Part shown: piece by piece, positions 43,201-52,258 of the stretch | Layout: each line of letters begins with the position of its first letter | How positions within the stretch are numbered: the stretch's first letter is position 1 | Origin: Nostoc calcicola FACHB-3891 | GTDB lineage: Bacteria > Cyanobacteriota > Cyanobacteriia > Cyanobacteriales > Nostocaceae | Direction of reading: 5' to 3' | DNA length: 64,000 nt | NCBI RefSeq assembly: GCF_014697355.1 | Contig: NZ_JACJRQ010000002.1 | Location: 124,001 to 188,000 of the forward strand | Position numbers and translations under genes: made by a program | The notes under the pieces: model-generated | Seen by the model: only the letters and a program-made list of their open reading frames with translations | What the model was told of the DNA's origin: nothing | Databases searched by the model: none

Positions 43201-43422
43201 GCAACGTCTTTGGTACTAGAACTTATTTGATAAATTGACTTGACTTCTTACAGAACTCAGGGAAAGTGGAGTTCCGACAAATCCGGATCGGGGGAAGGGT
43301 AAATATCCGTTTCTTTACCCTTTTGACTTTAACTAGTTCTCGGTTACAATCACAAACTTCTAAAAGTAACTTAATTACGAATTCTGAATTCAGAATTGCA
43401 ACATCAAGGAGAATTGCTATCT

Positions 43423-44601
43423 ATGTCGTTCAAAATTCTTAGTTTAGACGGTGGTGGTATTCGTGGAGTTATTGCAGCACGTATACTTCAACAAGTAGAG
43501 CAAGAAATTAGAATTCAGGGTAAAGCAGACTTTTTACACGAATATTTTGATTTGATTGCAGGCACTTCTACTGGCTCAATATTAACAGCAGGAATTGCTG
43601 TAGGCAAAGATAGCTATGAACTAATTAAACTTTATCAAGAAAGAGGTAAGGATATATTCCCGCAGGATAGAAAAGACCGCTACAAAAACTTGCCATCCAT
43701 CATCAAAGTTATTTTTGATGTATTTTCAACATCTAAATATTCTCATGATGGCATTATTAATGTTCTCAAAGATGCATATAAAAACAAAAAAATAAAAGAT
43801 ATTAAAAACCCAATTCTTTTGATTCTTGCTTACGATACACTTTATCGCAACACAACCTTTTTTACCAATTGTCATCCCGATCTAGGAGACAGATGGTATG
43901 ATGACTGTTATTTATGGGAGATATGTACCGCTTCTGCCTCAGCTCCCACTTTTTTTCCACCCTATCAATTAGAATGTGTTGATAAAGATAAATTTGGGGA
44001 TTGGGTATTCCCACATATTGATGGGGGAGTTGGTGCTAATAACCCATCTTTAGCGGCACTGAGTCTAGCTTTAAGAGTAAGTCAATCTGATTCAGTTTCT
44101 CAAACAATTAAGCAACAATATAAACTTGATAATTTGCGGCTGGAAGATATTTCCATGCTTTCCATTGGTACGGGTCAAACTGGCGAACCATATCAATATG
44201 AACAAGTCAAAAAATGGAGAGGTTTAGATTGGGCACAACATCTGACTGATATTTTTATGGAGCCGACATCTGAAATTGGTAGTACAATTTGCCGTCAAAT
44301 TATGGGTGGATACAATTCTAAACGTTACTTACGTCTTCAATTTGACTTAAATGAGAGATTTAAGGCCAAACCAAATGAGACTTATAAAGATAGTCGCATT
44401 GTATTGCAGCGAGAGGAGCGAAAAAATCAATTTACCCATGAAAATGTTAATGAAGAAATAGATAACACTAACAAAGATATTATTGAGCAGTTGATATATA
44501 CTGCATCTGCCTTCATTGACAAAGGGTGTAGCTACTATACGAGAGATGGAAATGGCCCGCAGGTGAAAAAGGCGATCGCCTCTTTCATTAAAGATAACTA
44601 G
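43423..44601 (+). CDS. Patatin-like phospholipase
   Basis: About 392 residues from ATG 43423; AAGGAG lies about 10 bases upstream, while a TTG at 43396 is before it. Oxyanion motif LSLDGGGIRG (residues 5-14), nucleophile elbow IAGTSTGSI (Ser about 52) and catalytic Asp in HIDGGVGANNP (about 205). All required residues are present for acyl-ester hydrolysis of lipids. No signal peptide. Patatin phospholipases occur both as housekeeping lipases and as effectors of anti-phage systems such as CapV in CBASS. No nucleotide cyclase or sensor gene is adjacent, so the plain lipase call is preferred. Confidence 0.93.
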   Translation: MSFKILSLDGGGIRGVIAARILQQVEQEIRIQGKADFLHEYFDLIAGTSTGSILTAGIAVGKDSYELIKLYQERGKDIFPQDRKDRYKNLPSIIKVIFDVFSTSKYSHDGIINVLKDAYKNKKIKDIKNPILLILAYDTLYRNTTFFTNCHPDLGDRWYDDCYLWEICTASASAPTFFPPYQLECVDKDKFGDWVFPHIDGGVGANNPSLAALSLALRVSQSDSVSQTIKQQYKLDNLRLEDISMLSIGTGQTGEPYQYEQVKKWRGLDWAQHLTDIFMEPTSEIGSTICRQIMGGYNSKRYLRLQFDLNERFKAKPNETYKDSRIVLQREERKNQFTHENVNEEIDNTNKDIIEQLIYTASAFIDKGCSYYTRDGNGPQVKKAIASFIKDN

Positions 44602-44647
44602 TGCATCCACGTAAGCATATTAATATCAAGCAAGTTATTCTAAAATT

Positions 44648-44741
44648 TATCGTATTTCTACGCTATTTTATGTAGAAATACGATAGCAATTACTTATTTA
44701 TTTTTGAATATAGTGTTATTTACAGATGTAAATAACACTAT
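44648..44741 (+). terminator. Two successive perfect hairpins after the patatin gene
   Basis: First: TATCGTATTTCTAC / GTAGAAATACGATA (44648-44661 and 44672-44685). Second: ATAGTGTTATTTAC / GTAAATAACACTAT (44710-44723 and 44728-44741). Both have 14-bp perfect stems. They probably end transcription of the patatin gene. The following 44742-45326 holds no gene that I can see. Confidence 0.6.
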
Positions 44742-45326
44742 TTATTGATAATTAAAATTATCAAAAATAATCTTAAAAAAATATAAACTAGTTGATTTTT
44801 ATGTATAGATTGTGAACTTAACTTGGGAATACTAAGTATCAGGATAAGTTAAGCGACTGATACAAAAATTGATTGTTGTTTAACTTTTATGTACTAGCTT
44901 TAGCTGCTAAATAATTTAGATTAGTTCTCCGAATGACAGTAGAGAACTAATCTGGTTAAGCCAAGCTGACTAAGTTCTGTCAAATCTCTCATTTAACCCA
45001 ACAACAGTTTACATTTGCTTGACTCATAACCCGTAAAATTTAGGTTTTTAACTGATTTTTCAGCACGAAAGCTAGTAGATATTAATTCTGAATTTATCAA
45101 TGCTGTTCAGGCAAGAATCACTGTAGGTTCAATACTATTCGGATTCAAAAGACTAACCGAAATGTATTGTAATTTAACCTGCTTGTGTCTCGTGTTTTTA
45201 GTTTTAACTGAACCGTATATCTGCTGTTCAATAATTCTCTAGTTTATTTTTGGTTGAGATAACAATGTTAGCAATTTACAGTGGTGAGCGTGGTAGTGGC
45301 AGATAGAACGAGTGTAGAACTCCTAT

Positions 45327-45806
45327 TCATACTGAATTCTGAATTCTGCCATTTATGGCAGCAAGGATTTTGTCAATAGCACAATTGAATGGTATGATTT
45401 CGGCTTGGCGATCGCCTTCGTATTCATATGTCAAACTGATACTCAGATAACTATCTGGCTTGTAAGGCATTCGTTCTGCCCATTCAATGGCCACAATTCC
45501 TGGTGTAACCTCAACACCTTCCCAGTAACTTTCTAAATTCAGGCTTGGAACTTCTTGTGGTTCTAGGCGATATAAATCTAAGTGGTAAAGGGGGAGGCGT
45601 CCTTCAGTGTACTCATTAATCAAGGTGAAAGTGGGACTGACAATGGGTTCAGTAATTCCCAAACCTTTGCCAATGCCTTGAACTAAAGTAGTTTTGCCAG
45701 CACCTAAATCACCTTCTAATAAAATTACACTGCCAGGGGTTAAGGATTCACCAAGAGTAATACCTAAACGTAGCGTTGCCTCTGTATCTGGAAGAAAAAT
45801 TTTCAT
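45327..45806 (-). CDS. tsaE: tRNA threonylcarbamoyladenosine synthesis ATPase
   Basis: 159 residues, usual length. P-loop LEGDLGAGKTTLVQGIGKGL, switch region SPTFTLINEY and Walker B-like LYHLDLYRL, then IVAIEWAERMPY. TsaE works with TsaB and TsaD to make the t6A37 base of tRNAs reading ANN codons. The partners are not in the window. The gene follows the YvcK-like gene on the same strand across an 88-base heptamer-repeat gap. Confidence 0.95.
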   Translation of the reverse strand: MKIFLPDTEATLRLGITLGESLTPGSVILLEGDLGAGKTTLVQGIGKGLGITEPIVSPTFTLINEYTEGRLPLYHLDLYRLEPQEVPSLNLESYWEGVEVTPGIVAIEWAERMPYKPDSYLSISLTYEYEGDRQAEIIPFNCAIDKILAAINGRIQNSV

Positions 45807-45862
45807 AATTTGTCATTTGTCATTTGTCATTTGTCGTTGGTCATTAGTCATTGGTCATTTAT
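45806..45862. repeat. GTCATTN heptamer array
   Basis: GTCATTTGTCATTTGTCATT and further GTCGTTG/GTCATTA/GTCATTG units, starting at the tsaE start codon (its ATG complement overlaps the first unit). Confidence 0.8.
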
Positions 45863-45894
45863 TTAGACCAATGACCAATGCCCATACCCAATGA

Positions 45895-47265
45895 CTATTT
45901 TCCATTATTGGCTCTACCGTACCACCGCAATAAGAGCCGTGCTAGTTTCTGCGGATTGTGACGTATAATACCTGTTTGATCTTCATATAAAACATTAGCT
46001 GGGACAATTCGGCGCCCTAGTTGAATTACAGCTTCTCTATCTAGGAAAACGGGATGGGAATTTTGTTGGGCGTAGCGGATGAGTGATTGCTCGGAGGGGG
46101 ATTTTTTGTGTACTAGTACAGCATCAAATAGTCGTCTTTGTCCACAAGCATCATCAATTGCACGGATATGATCGGCAACAGTATATCCTTCAGTTTCTCC
46201 TGGTTGAGTCATTATATTGCAGATATAGATACGGGGAACATCTGTTTTGGCGATCGCATCGGCAATTTCTGGTACCAATAAATTAGGAATCAGGCTGGTA
46301 TAAAGGCTACCTGGGCCAATAATAATGTAATCTGCTTCTTTAAGTGCCTTAATAGCTGCTGGTATGGCTGGGGGATTCGCTGGAATACAGCCAATTTTGA
46401 CAATTTTTCCGCCAGCTTTGGGAATGCTAGACTCTCCTTCAATACGGCGACCATCGGCTAATTCTGCCCAAAGGCGAACATCACTCAGAGTTGCTGGTAG
46501 TACTTGTCCCCGCACAGCTAGCACTTTGGAACTCGCTGCAACTCCCTGTTCCAAATCTCCGGTAATATCACTCATCGCCGTTAAAAACAAATTGCCAAAA
46601 CTATGACCTGTTAAGCCATCTCCAGCACGAAACCGATATTGAAATAATTCTGTTAATAACTTTTCTTCATCTGCTAGGGCTGCTAAACAATTGCGAATAT
46701 CCCCTGGGGGTAGAACGCCAAATTCCTGGCGCAATCGCCCAGAAGATCCACCATCATCAGCTACAGTCACAATGGCAGTAATATTAGCGCTGTAAGTTTT
46801 TAATCCCCTCAACAAGGTAGAAAGCCCCGTACCACCGCCAATGACTACTATTTTTGGTCCTCGGTATAATCGACGATGGGCTAGCAAAACATCAATAAGT
46901 TCTTCTTCACCTTCCGATCTTAATACCCTAGTAATTGAGCCGACGGTGCGAGTTTGTCCCCAAAGCAGCAACAGCAAGCCACCAAGCAGCACCAAAGGTC
47001 CACTGATATAGTTGGGTAAGATGTCGGTGATTACTCCCAGGAAATTCCTAAGCAACTCGATGATCAAAAAAATTGGGGTCAGCTTAACCCAAATAGCTAA
47101 CCCCAAAATCGCTAGCAGTACACCCCCAATACTGATTAACAACCAGCGTTTTATCGATAATCCAGGGGATAACCATTTGAACCACTGGTTAACCCGATAG
47201 GAAGTACGAGAGGGCGACTGCTTTCGCAGGGCGTTGAGGGCTTGTCTGAGAAAACCAATTGACAT
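45895..47265 (-). CDS. YvcK/CofD-like protein (gluconeogenesis factor family)
   Basis: 456 residues. There are two N-terminal membrane segments (about 35-65 and 85-105), which are typical of cyanobacterial members. The CofD-like domain follows: [45 protein letters not shown] and [19 protein letters not shown]. In Bacillus the homolog YvcK binds UDP-sugars and is needed for growth on gluconeogenic carbon and for cell shape. Whether the cyanobacterial protein does the same is unproven. Start ATG 47265. Confidence 0.92.
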   Translation of the reverse strand: MSIGFLRQALNALRKQSPSRTSYRVNQWFKWLSPGLSIKRWLLISIGGVLLAILGLAIWVKLTPIFLIIELLRNFLGVITDILPNYISGPLVLLGGLLLLLWGQTRTVGSITRVLRSEGEEELIDVLLAHRRLYRGPKIVVIGGGTGLSTLLRGLKTYSANITAIVTVADDGGSSGRLRQEFGVLPPGDIRNCLAALADEEKLLTELFQYRFRAGDGLTGHSFGNLFLTAMSDITGDLEQGVAASSKVLAVRGQVLPATLSDVRLWAELADGRRIEGESSIPKAGGKIVKIGCIPANPPAIPAAIKALKEADYIIIGPGSLYTSLIPNLLVPEIADAIAKTDVPRIYICNIMTQPGETEGYTVADHIRAIDDACGQRRLFDAVLVHKKSPSEQSLIRYAQQNSHPVFLDREAVIQLGRRIVPANVLYEDQTGIIRHNPQKLARLLLRWYGRANNGK

Positions 47266-47439
47266 ACCTGATTCACAGCAGTGCTACAAACAATAATTAA
47301 CAGAAAATCTACACCACTTGGTTTCAAACATCACGGGTGAAATTATTATATTTTTCAATCCCATTAGACTAAAAGCAAGTCGTCAAGATTGCCAGTATTC
47401 CCAGTTAAACAATATCTTGCCTTGGTAAAAGTGAATTTA

Positions 47440-47931
47440 ATGGAAAAACGTATTTTAGGATTAGATCCAGGACTGGCAATTTTAGGATTTGGGGCAATTA
47501 CCTGCACACAAATTCCTGGCAAAATGCAACAGACTACAGTAAATATGCTGGATTTTGGGGTAATCAAAACGTCAGCGGATGTGGAAATGGGACAGCGCCT
47601 ATGCACCTTATTTGATGATTTACACACCGTAATAGAGGAATTTCAACCGGATTTAGTGGCGATCGAGAAACTGTTCTTCTATCGTATGTCAAGTACTATC
47701 CTAGTTGCACAGGCGCGGGGCGTAGTCATGTTAGTCTTAGGGCAGCGTCGGCTTCCCTATGTAGAATTTACTCCTGCTCAAATTAAACAAGCTTTAACGG
47801 GCTATGGCAATGCCGATAAGTCTGAGGTACAAGAAGCGGTGGCGCGGGAGTTGGATTTAAATGAGATTCCCAAGCCAGATGATGCTGCGGATGCTTTGGC
47901 GGTGGCTTTGACGGCATCTTATCAGCTTTAA
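47440..47931 (+). CDS. ruvC: Holliday junction resolvase RuvC
   Basis: 163 residues from ATG 47440; the frame opens earlier (47389), but homologs start [11 protein letters not shown]. The endonuclease cuts four-way DNA junctions with RuvAB. The four acidic residues are in [13 protein letters not shown] (Asp), VAIEKLFF (Glu), and [13 protein letters not shown] (Asp, Asp). It runs divergently from the YvcK-like gene. Confidence 0.95.
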   Translation: MEKRILGLDPGLAILGFGAITCTQIPGKMQQTTVNMLDFGVIKTSADVEMGQRLCTLFDDLHTVIEEFQPDLVAIEKLFFYRMSSTILVAQARGVVMLVLGQRRLPYVEFTPAQIKQALTGYGNADKSEVQEAVARELDLNEIPKPDDAADALAVALTASYQL

Positions 47932-48122
47932 TTGTCTGCTGTATATGCGATCTCAAAACTGCAAAAATGGTTTAGCGATCGCTAGCAAGATTACAGAATA
48001 TGCAGATTATTTAGCTTTTTAACAGAATAGTAGCTTAGGTTGAGTATTTATAATAAATGATTTAATTGTGAATTTTCTGATTTTTTGAACCCAATATTTT
48101 ACGCTAGACGCGCTACTACCCT

Positions 48123-48510
48123 TTGCGGAAAATACCAAAATGAGAAAGCAAACTGGGGTTTGAGAAAGTCAAAGCTGATTTTATTTGCGGAAAATACCAA
48201 AATGAGAAAGCAAACTGGGGTTTGAGAAAGTCAAAGCTGATTTTACTTGCGGAAAACACCAAAATGAGAAAGCAAACTGGGGTTTGAGAAAGTCAAAGCT
48301 GATTTTGCTTGCGGAAAACACCAAAATGAGAAAGCAAACTGGGGTTTGAGAAAGTCAAAGCTGATTTTATTTGCGGAAAACACCAAAATGAGAAAGTCAA
48401 ATGGCATTTTGAGTAAGTCAAATGCCATTTTGTGAAAGCATTTAAGTGTTTTGTGAGAGCAATCAGGCATTTTGATAAAGTAATTAGCTATTTTGATAAA
48501 GTAATCAGCA
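48123..48510. repeat. 62-bp tandem array running into a 21-bp array
   Basis: TTGCGGAAAAYACCAAAATG begins at 48123, 48185, 48247, 48309 and 48371, so there are four full 62-bp units and part of a fifth, over 90% alike. The rest of each unit reads AAAGCAAACTGGGGTTTGAG and AAAGTCAAAGCTGATTTT. From 48395 it breaks into shorter units of about 21 bases of the form GCATTTTGATAAAGTAATCA. On the minus strand this translates as heptads like FHKMAFD and FIKMPDC. Probably non-coding. The rest of 47932-48928 holds small palindromes (e.g. GGCGAACGGCCGTTCGCC at 48741-48758) but no gene. Confidence 0.85.
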
Positions 48511-48719
48511 AATATACTTGACAATCAAAAATTACGGCTGCATAAACTAAGCTGATGCTCAAATACAGCAGAATTCAGAATTCAGGAGCGGAGCCGGAAA
48601 CGCTCCGCCTCTGGTAAGAATGGGCTACGCCCCAGTGCGCTAACAGAATTAAAATCGGCTTTCTGCCTCACTTTGAACCTAGAGATTGTACTTGACTAAC
48701 TTATAGGGTTTCTCTGTCT

Positions 48720-48873
48720 AATGAGGTACACCCGTAGGGGCGAACGGCCGTTCGCCCCTGCAACGTGCGATATACAGCAGATTGCAAGTTGGTGAGGTAC
48801 AGATAATTGTAAGGGCACGGCACTGCCGTGCCCCTACCCGCGTACCTCATTTACCTGAAATACGCTGTAATTT
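48720..48873. repeat. Interspersed hairpin repeats, incl. family A-like copy
   Basis: AATGAGGTACACCCGTAGGG with hairpin GGGGCGAACGGCCGTTCGCC, then ATACAGCAGATTGCAAGTTG to ACCTGAAATACGCTGTAAT with hairpin GGGCACGGCACTGCCGTGCC. Both are of the intergenic hairpin type seen across the window. Confidence 0.6.
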
Positions 48874-48928
48874 TGTACCTCACTTGAATGGGAATCGCTA
48901 TAAAATATCCACTACCCTATATTCGTTT

Positions 48929-49096
48929 AAGAGGGTGTTTGAAAAGTCCTCTTCTTAGTAGCAAAACGTTCTAGATCCCCCTAGATCCCCCGATAAATTG
49001 GGGGACTTTAACTCCGGTTCCCCCCTTTTTAAGGGGGGTAAGGGGGGATCTAAAAGTGCCTAAAGTCACAGCGAAATACTTTTCAAACAACCTCTA
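48929..49096. repeat. MITE-like element, family E (TIR AGAGGNTGTTTGAAAAGT), copy 1
   Basis: Left end TTAAGAGGGTGTTTGAAAAG, right end ACTTTTCAAACAACCTCTAA. The interior has GATCCCCCTAGATCCCCC and CCCCCCTTTTTAAGGGGGG. The outermost bases contain the TAG stop codon of nifV. Two more copies are at 58831-58999 and 59014-59170. Confidence 0.8.
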
Positions 49097-50287
49097 AATA
49101 GAAACTGAACAAATCCCAGTAGTAATTATCTGGTTAACTGTGCAACGTTCTACAATTGCTGGCAATTCATTCTCAATATCAATGGGAGTTCCTCTTTTAG
49201 CAATTTCTTTTATTTCTTGAAAAATCTTAATTACTAAATCTTGGTTTTCAATGATTTCTTCTCTACCAATCTGTTTGAGAGCCAGTTTCACAGCAATGTA
49301 TCCTGATTGCATCCCTAATGCTAAGCTACTTTTAATTCCCAAAACTTCGGGATTTAAACTTTGATAAAGCCTTTCATCTTTTGCTACAGCATTCACATGA
49401 ACACCTGCATAGTGAGTAAAGGCATTTTTTCCAACTAAGGGGTGATGAGGAGAAATAGATATGTGTGAATGCTCACTTACAAAATCATATAATTCTTTCA
49501 ATTGGCTCAAATTCCAAGATGATTTGTCCTCAACTATGTCTGTTAAATTTATGAGTAATTCTGCTAAATCAACAATGCCAGATCGTTCCCCCAGTCCCAT
49601 GACACTTGCATCAATAATATCCACTCCTGCGTTGTAAGCATCAAGCACATTTGCTAAGGCTAAACCTCGATCGTTGTGACAATGAATTTCTATCTGTGGA
49701 TATAATTGCTGTTTTACAAGTTCTTCTTTGAGGGTTTTCACATAATAAGAAATACTGCGATTTGCAACAAATGGTGTTGTGTATCCAGTTGTATCAGCGA
49801 TGCTAATTATGTTAGCTCCTGCTTTTACTGCTGCGATCGCCGCTGCAATCACATTTTCCATTGGCGATCGCACTGTATCTTCTGGGGTATAACGAATTAA
49901 TAAGCTTTCTTGCTGCTCTCTGGCATAAGTTATAACTTCAACAATTTTTTCTATGGCTTTTTCTAGACCAATATCATAGTCTTGTTGCAATCGTTTCTCG
50001 GAAACGCTAAAAAAGATACCTAAAAAGTCTATACCACACTCTAGCGCTTTTTTCACATCATCTTTTCTACACAGTGAATGAGCGCCTATTTTGGCCTTAA
50101 GACCAGCGTTGGCAATACGGGTGATGGCTAAGGCAATTTCCCTATCTACTGCGGGATTACCAGCTTCAATAATATCAATTCCTATGCGATCTAAAAACTG
50201 AGCGATCGCTAACTTAATCTCAGGAGGAAAATAAACTCCTGGAGTTTGTTCGCCTTCTCTCAAAGTAGAATCCAGAATTTGAATCAT
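49094..50287 (-). CDS. nifV: Homocitrate synthase NifV
   Basis: 397 residues. DRE-TIM aldolase-type barrel: ILDSTLREGEQTPGV at the start (the active-site Arg-Glu), metal ligands in EIHCHNDRGLALANVL, and VDIIDASVMGLGERSGIVDL, ending with the LHPLVGKNAFTHYAGVHVNA-like region (HHPLVGKNAFTHYAGVH). NifV joins acetyl-CoA and 2-oxoglutarate to homocitrate for the nitrogenase FeMo cofactor. Paralogous 2-isopropylmalate synthases are longer and have a C-terminal regulatory domain, which is missing here. No other nif gene is in the window; Nostocales often carry a nifV away from the main nif cluster. Its stop codon lies in the end of a MITE. Confidence 0.9.
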   Translation of the reverse strand: MIQILDSTLREGEQTPGVYFPPEIKLAIAQFLDRIGIDIIEAGNPAVDREIALAITRIANAGLKAKIGAHSLCRKDDVKKALECGIDFLGIFFSVSEKRLQQDYDIGLEKAIEKIVEVITYAREQQESLLIRYTPEDTVRSPMENVIAAAIAAVKAGANIISIADTTGYTTPFVANRSISYYVKTLKEELVKQQLYPQIEIHCHNDRGLALANVLDAYNAGVDIIDASVMGLGERSGIVDLAELLINLTDIVEDKSSWNLSQLKELYDFVSEHSHISISPHHPLVGKNAFTHYAGVHVNAVAKDERLYQSLNPEVLGIKSSLALGMQSGYIAVKLALKQIGREEIIENQDLVIKIFQEIKEIAKRGTPIDIENELPAIVERCTVNQIITTGICSVSI

Positions 50288-50547
50288 TTCTTCTATAAAT
50301 TTAGGAACAAATTTTCACTAAATTTTCTCTGTGGTTGATTATACTAAGCCTTGAATACCACAGTGCATCAATTTAATAGAAAAAATGTGATAAAGAATAC
50401 AATTTTCTGGAAAATTACAGAAGATGATTTTTAGTAACTAAAATTACCCATAATCAACAGCGATCGCTCTTGATTCACTAGTACAGCTTGGCGAAAATAC
50501 AACAACCATTAAAAAAGCCCATTCTATAATACTTTTGACTTTTGTAC

Positions 50548-50567
50548 AGACGCGATTAATCGCGTCT
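50548..50567. repeat. 20-bp palindrome, intergenic copy
   Basis: AGACGCGATTAATCGCGTCT, identical to the copy inside cruG (16994-17013). Lies 17 bases after the cax stop codon. Perfect self-complementarity could let it act as a small hairpin. Confidence 0.8.
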
Positions 50568-50583
50568 CTACTTCACGGCGGTA

Positions 50584-51705
50584 CTAACCCATACCATCCA
50601 TCACTGGATGAAAGTAGAAGGCGAACCCCAATACTGTATAGGCAGCTAATAATAAAGTGCCTTCGAGCCAATTAGACCTACCATCGGAACTAATGGTATT
50701 TGCAATCAACACAGACACAACCACAGCTACTAATTCAAAGGGTTTGAAATCCAAATCCATCGGCTGACCAAATACTAATCCTGCTATCACCAACACAGGC
50801 GCGACAAATAGGGCAATCTGCATACTCGAACCCACAGCCACGGAAAGGGAAAGATCCATTTTATCTTTCATTGCTACGGTGACTGCTGTGGCGTGTTCAG
50901 CAGCATTACCAATGATGGGAACTAAGATTACCCCTGTAAACAATGATGTCAAGCCTAGCTGGGATGTAGCCACTTCCAAAGAATCAACCAGCATTTCTGA
51001 CTCGACTGCCACCAACAAAGTGCATATTAGCAGCACACCAGCCCACAACGCAACATTGGGTTTGGTATGGGAAACTTCCTCTTCTTCTGTTTCTGCCACA
51101 CCCACATCATATAAATAGGAGTGAGTTTTCATGGAAAACAGCAGCGTTAGGGCGTAAACCAGCATTAATACTACCGCAACGGCAACAGAAAGATATTGCA
51201 GCGTTTGTTCGTTAACTCCTGTAGCGGTGTAGTTCATAGCTGTAGGCAACAAAATGGCAATCACAGCCAAATTCATCGAAGCAGCATTCACCCGCGCCAC
51301 AATTGGCTGAAATGTTTGTTCTTTGTAGCGCAGTCCTCCCAAAAGCATGGAAAGACCCATCACCAGCAGTAGGTTACCGATAATCGATCCTGTGATACTG
51401 GCTTTGACTACATCTATCAAACCAGCCTTTAGAGCTACTAGCGCTATGATCAGTTCTGTAGCATTGCCAAAAGTGGCGTTTAATAAACCCCCTAATGACG
51501 GCCCCACTACTACAGCAATTTCTTCTGTGGCCGTTCCCATCCAAGCCGCTAAAGGCAAAATCGCTAATCCAGCTGTAATGAAAACGATCAATTCTCCCCA
51601 CTCCAGAAAGTGGGCTGCTAGAGAAACTGGGATAAACAGTAATAAAACAAGAAAAATTATGTTTTTAGTTGACATTTGTTGCTTTGAGTTGACGGTATCA
51701 TTCAC
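50584..51705 (-). CDS. cax: Calcium/proton exchanger
   Basis: 373 residues, 11 membrane segments. The two CaCA alpha-repeats are clear: GNATELIIALVALKAGLIDV then SITGSIIGNLLLVMG, and GNAAEHATAVTVAMKDKMDL then SVAVGSSMQIALFVAP. The acidic stretch between halves (VGVAETEEEEVSH) is typical of CAX proteins. It exports Ca2+ in exchange for H+ across the plasma membrane; in cyanobacteria this matters for Ca2+ signalling and alkaline or salt tolerance. Start ATG 51705. The gap 51706-52258 to the next gene holds AATTCAGA direct repeats (51747-51782) and no other gene. Confidence 0.94.
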   Translation of the reverse strand: MNDTVNSKQQMSTKNIIFLVLLLFIPVSLAAHFLEWGELIVFITAGLAILPLAAWMGTATEEIAVVVGPSLGGLLNATFGNATELIIALVALKAGLIDVVKASITGSIIGNLLLVMGLSMLLGGLRYKEQTFQPIVARVNAASMNLAVIAILLPTAMNYTATGVNEQTLQYLSVAVAVVLMLVYALTLLFSMKTHSYLYDVGVAETEEEEVSHTKPNVALWAGVLLICTLLVAVESEMLVDSLEVATSQLGLTSLFTGVILVPIIGNAAEHATAVTVAMKDKMDLSLSVAVGSSMQIALFVAPVLVIAGLVFGQPMDLDFKPFELVAVVVSVLIANTISSDGRSNWLEGTLLLAAYTVLGFAFYFHPVMDGMG

Positions 51706-52258
51706 AGCGGGTAGTCCTAAATTTTAAATTTCGAGTGTTGAATTGAAGAAGAATACAGAATTCAGAATTCAGAATTCAGAATCAATAAGTGGGGAATTCC
51801 CACCTACCACTCATCATTCCCATAGGATACTCTCAACCGTCTGTACACCAATTCAGAGATTTTACTGTTTTCAGTTTACTCCTGTGGATGTTATGTAAAA
51901 TAATGTTGCCATTTAAGAAGTTCTCGTAATCTTTTGTTGCAAAAGTATGAAATGGATTCAGAGTATTACACCAAAAATGGGGTTTAATATATTAAAAGAC
52001 AATTAAAATTTTGATTAGCGCTGCTAACCAGAAAACCCCTAACTGAGGCGTTGTCCAATGGCTAATCACTTTGAGCCTTCAGGGAAAGGGCTGTGCGATA
52101 ACGCAGATTTCCCACTACACTAAGACCGCGTTCTCAAAAATTTGGTTGTATTTGATAGTTGTTGTTTATACCGGATTTTGTGTTCAAGCTATTGTAGAAA
52201 CGTTCATGCACACAATTGAACGGTGCAACTGCAAGTTTTTTGTTTTGGATATATATAC

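Noticed and set aside
43423..44601. CBASS operon effector (CapV)
   Set aside because: No CD-NTase or Cap2/Cap3 gene lies within the flanking kilobases.
48243..48524. 93-codon minus-strand open frame with heptad pattern
   Set aside because: It consists wholly of the satellite units; the periodicity explains the open frame. Kept only as a finding.
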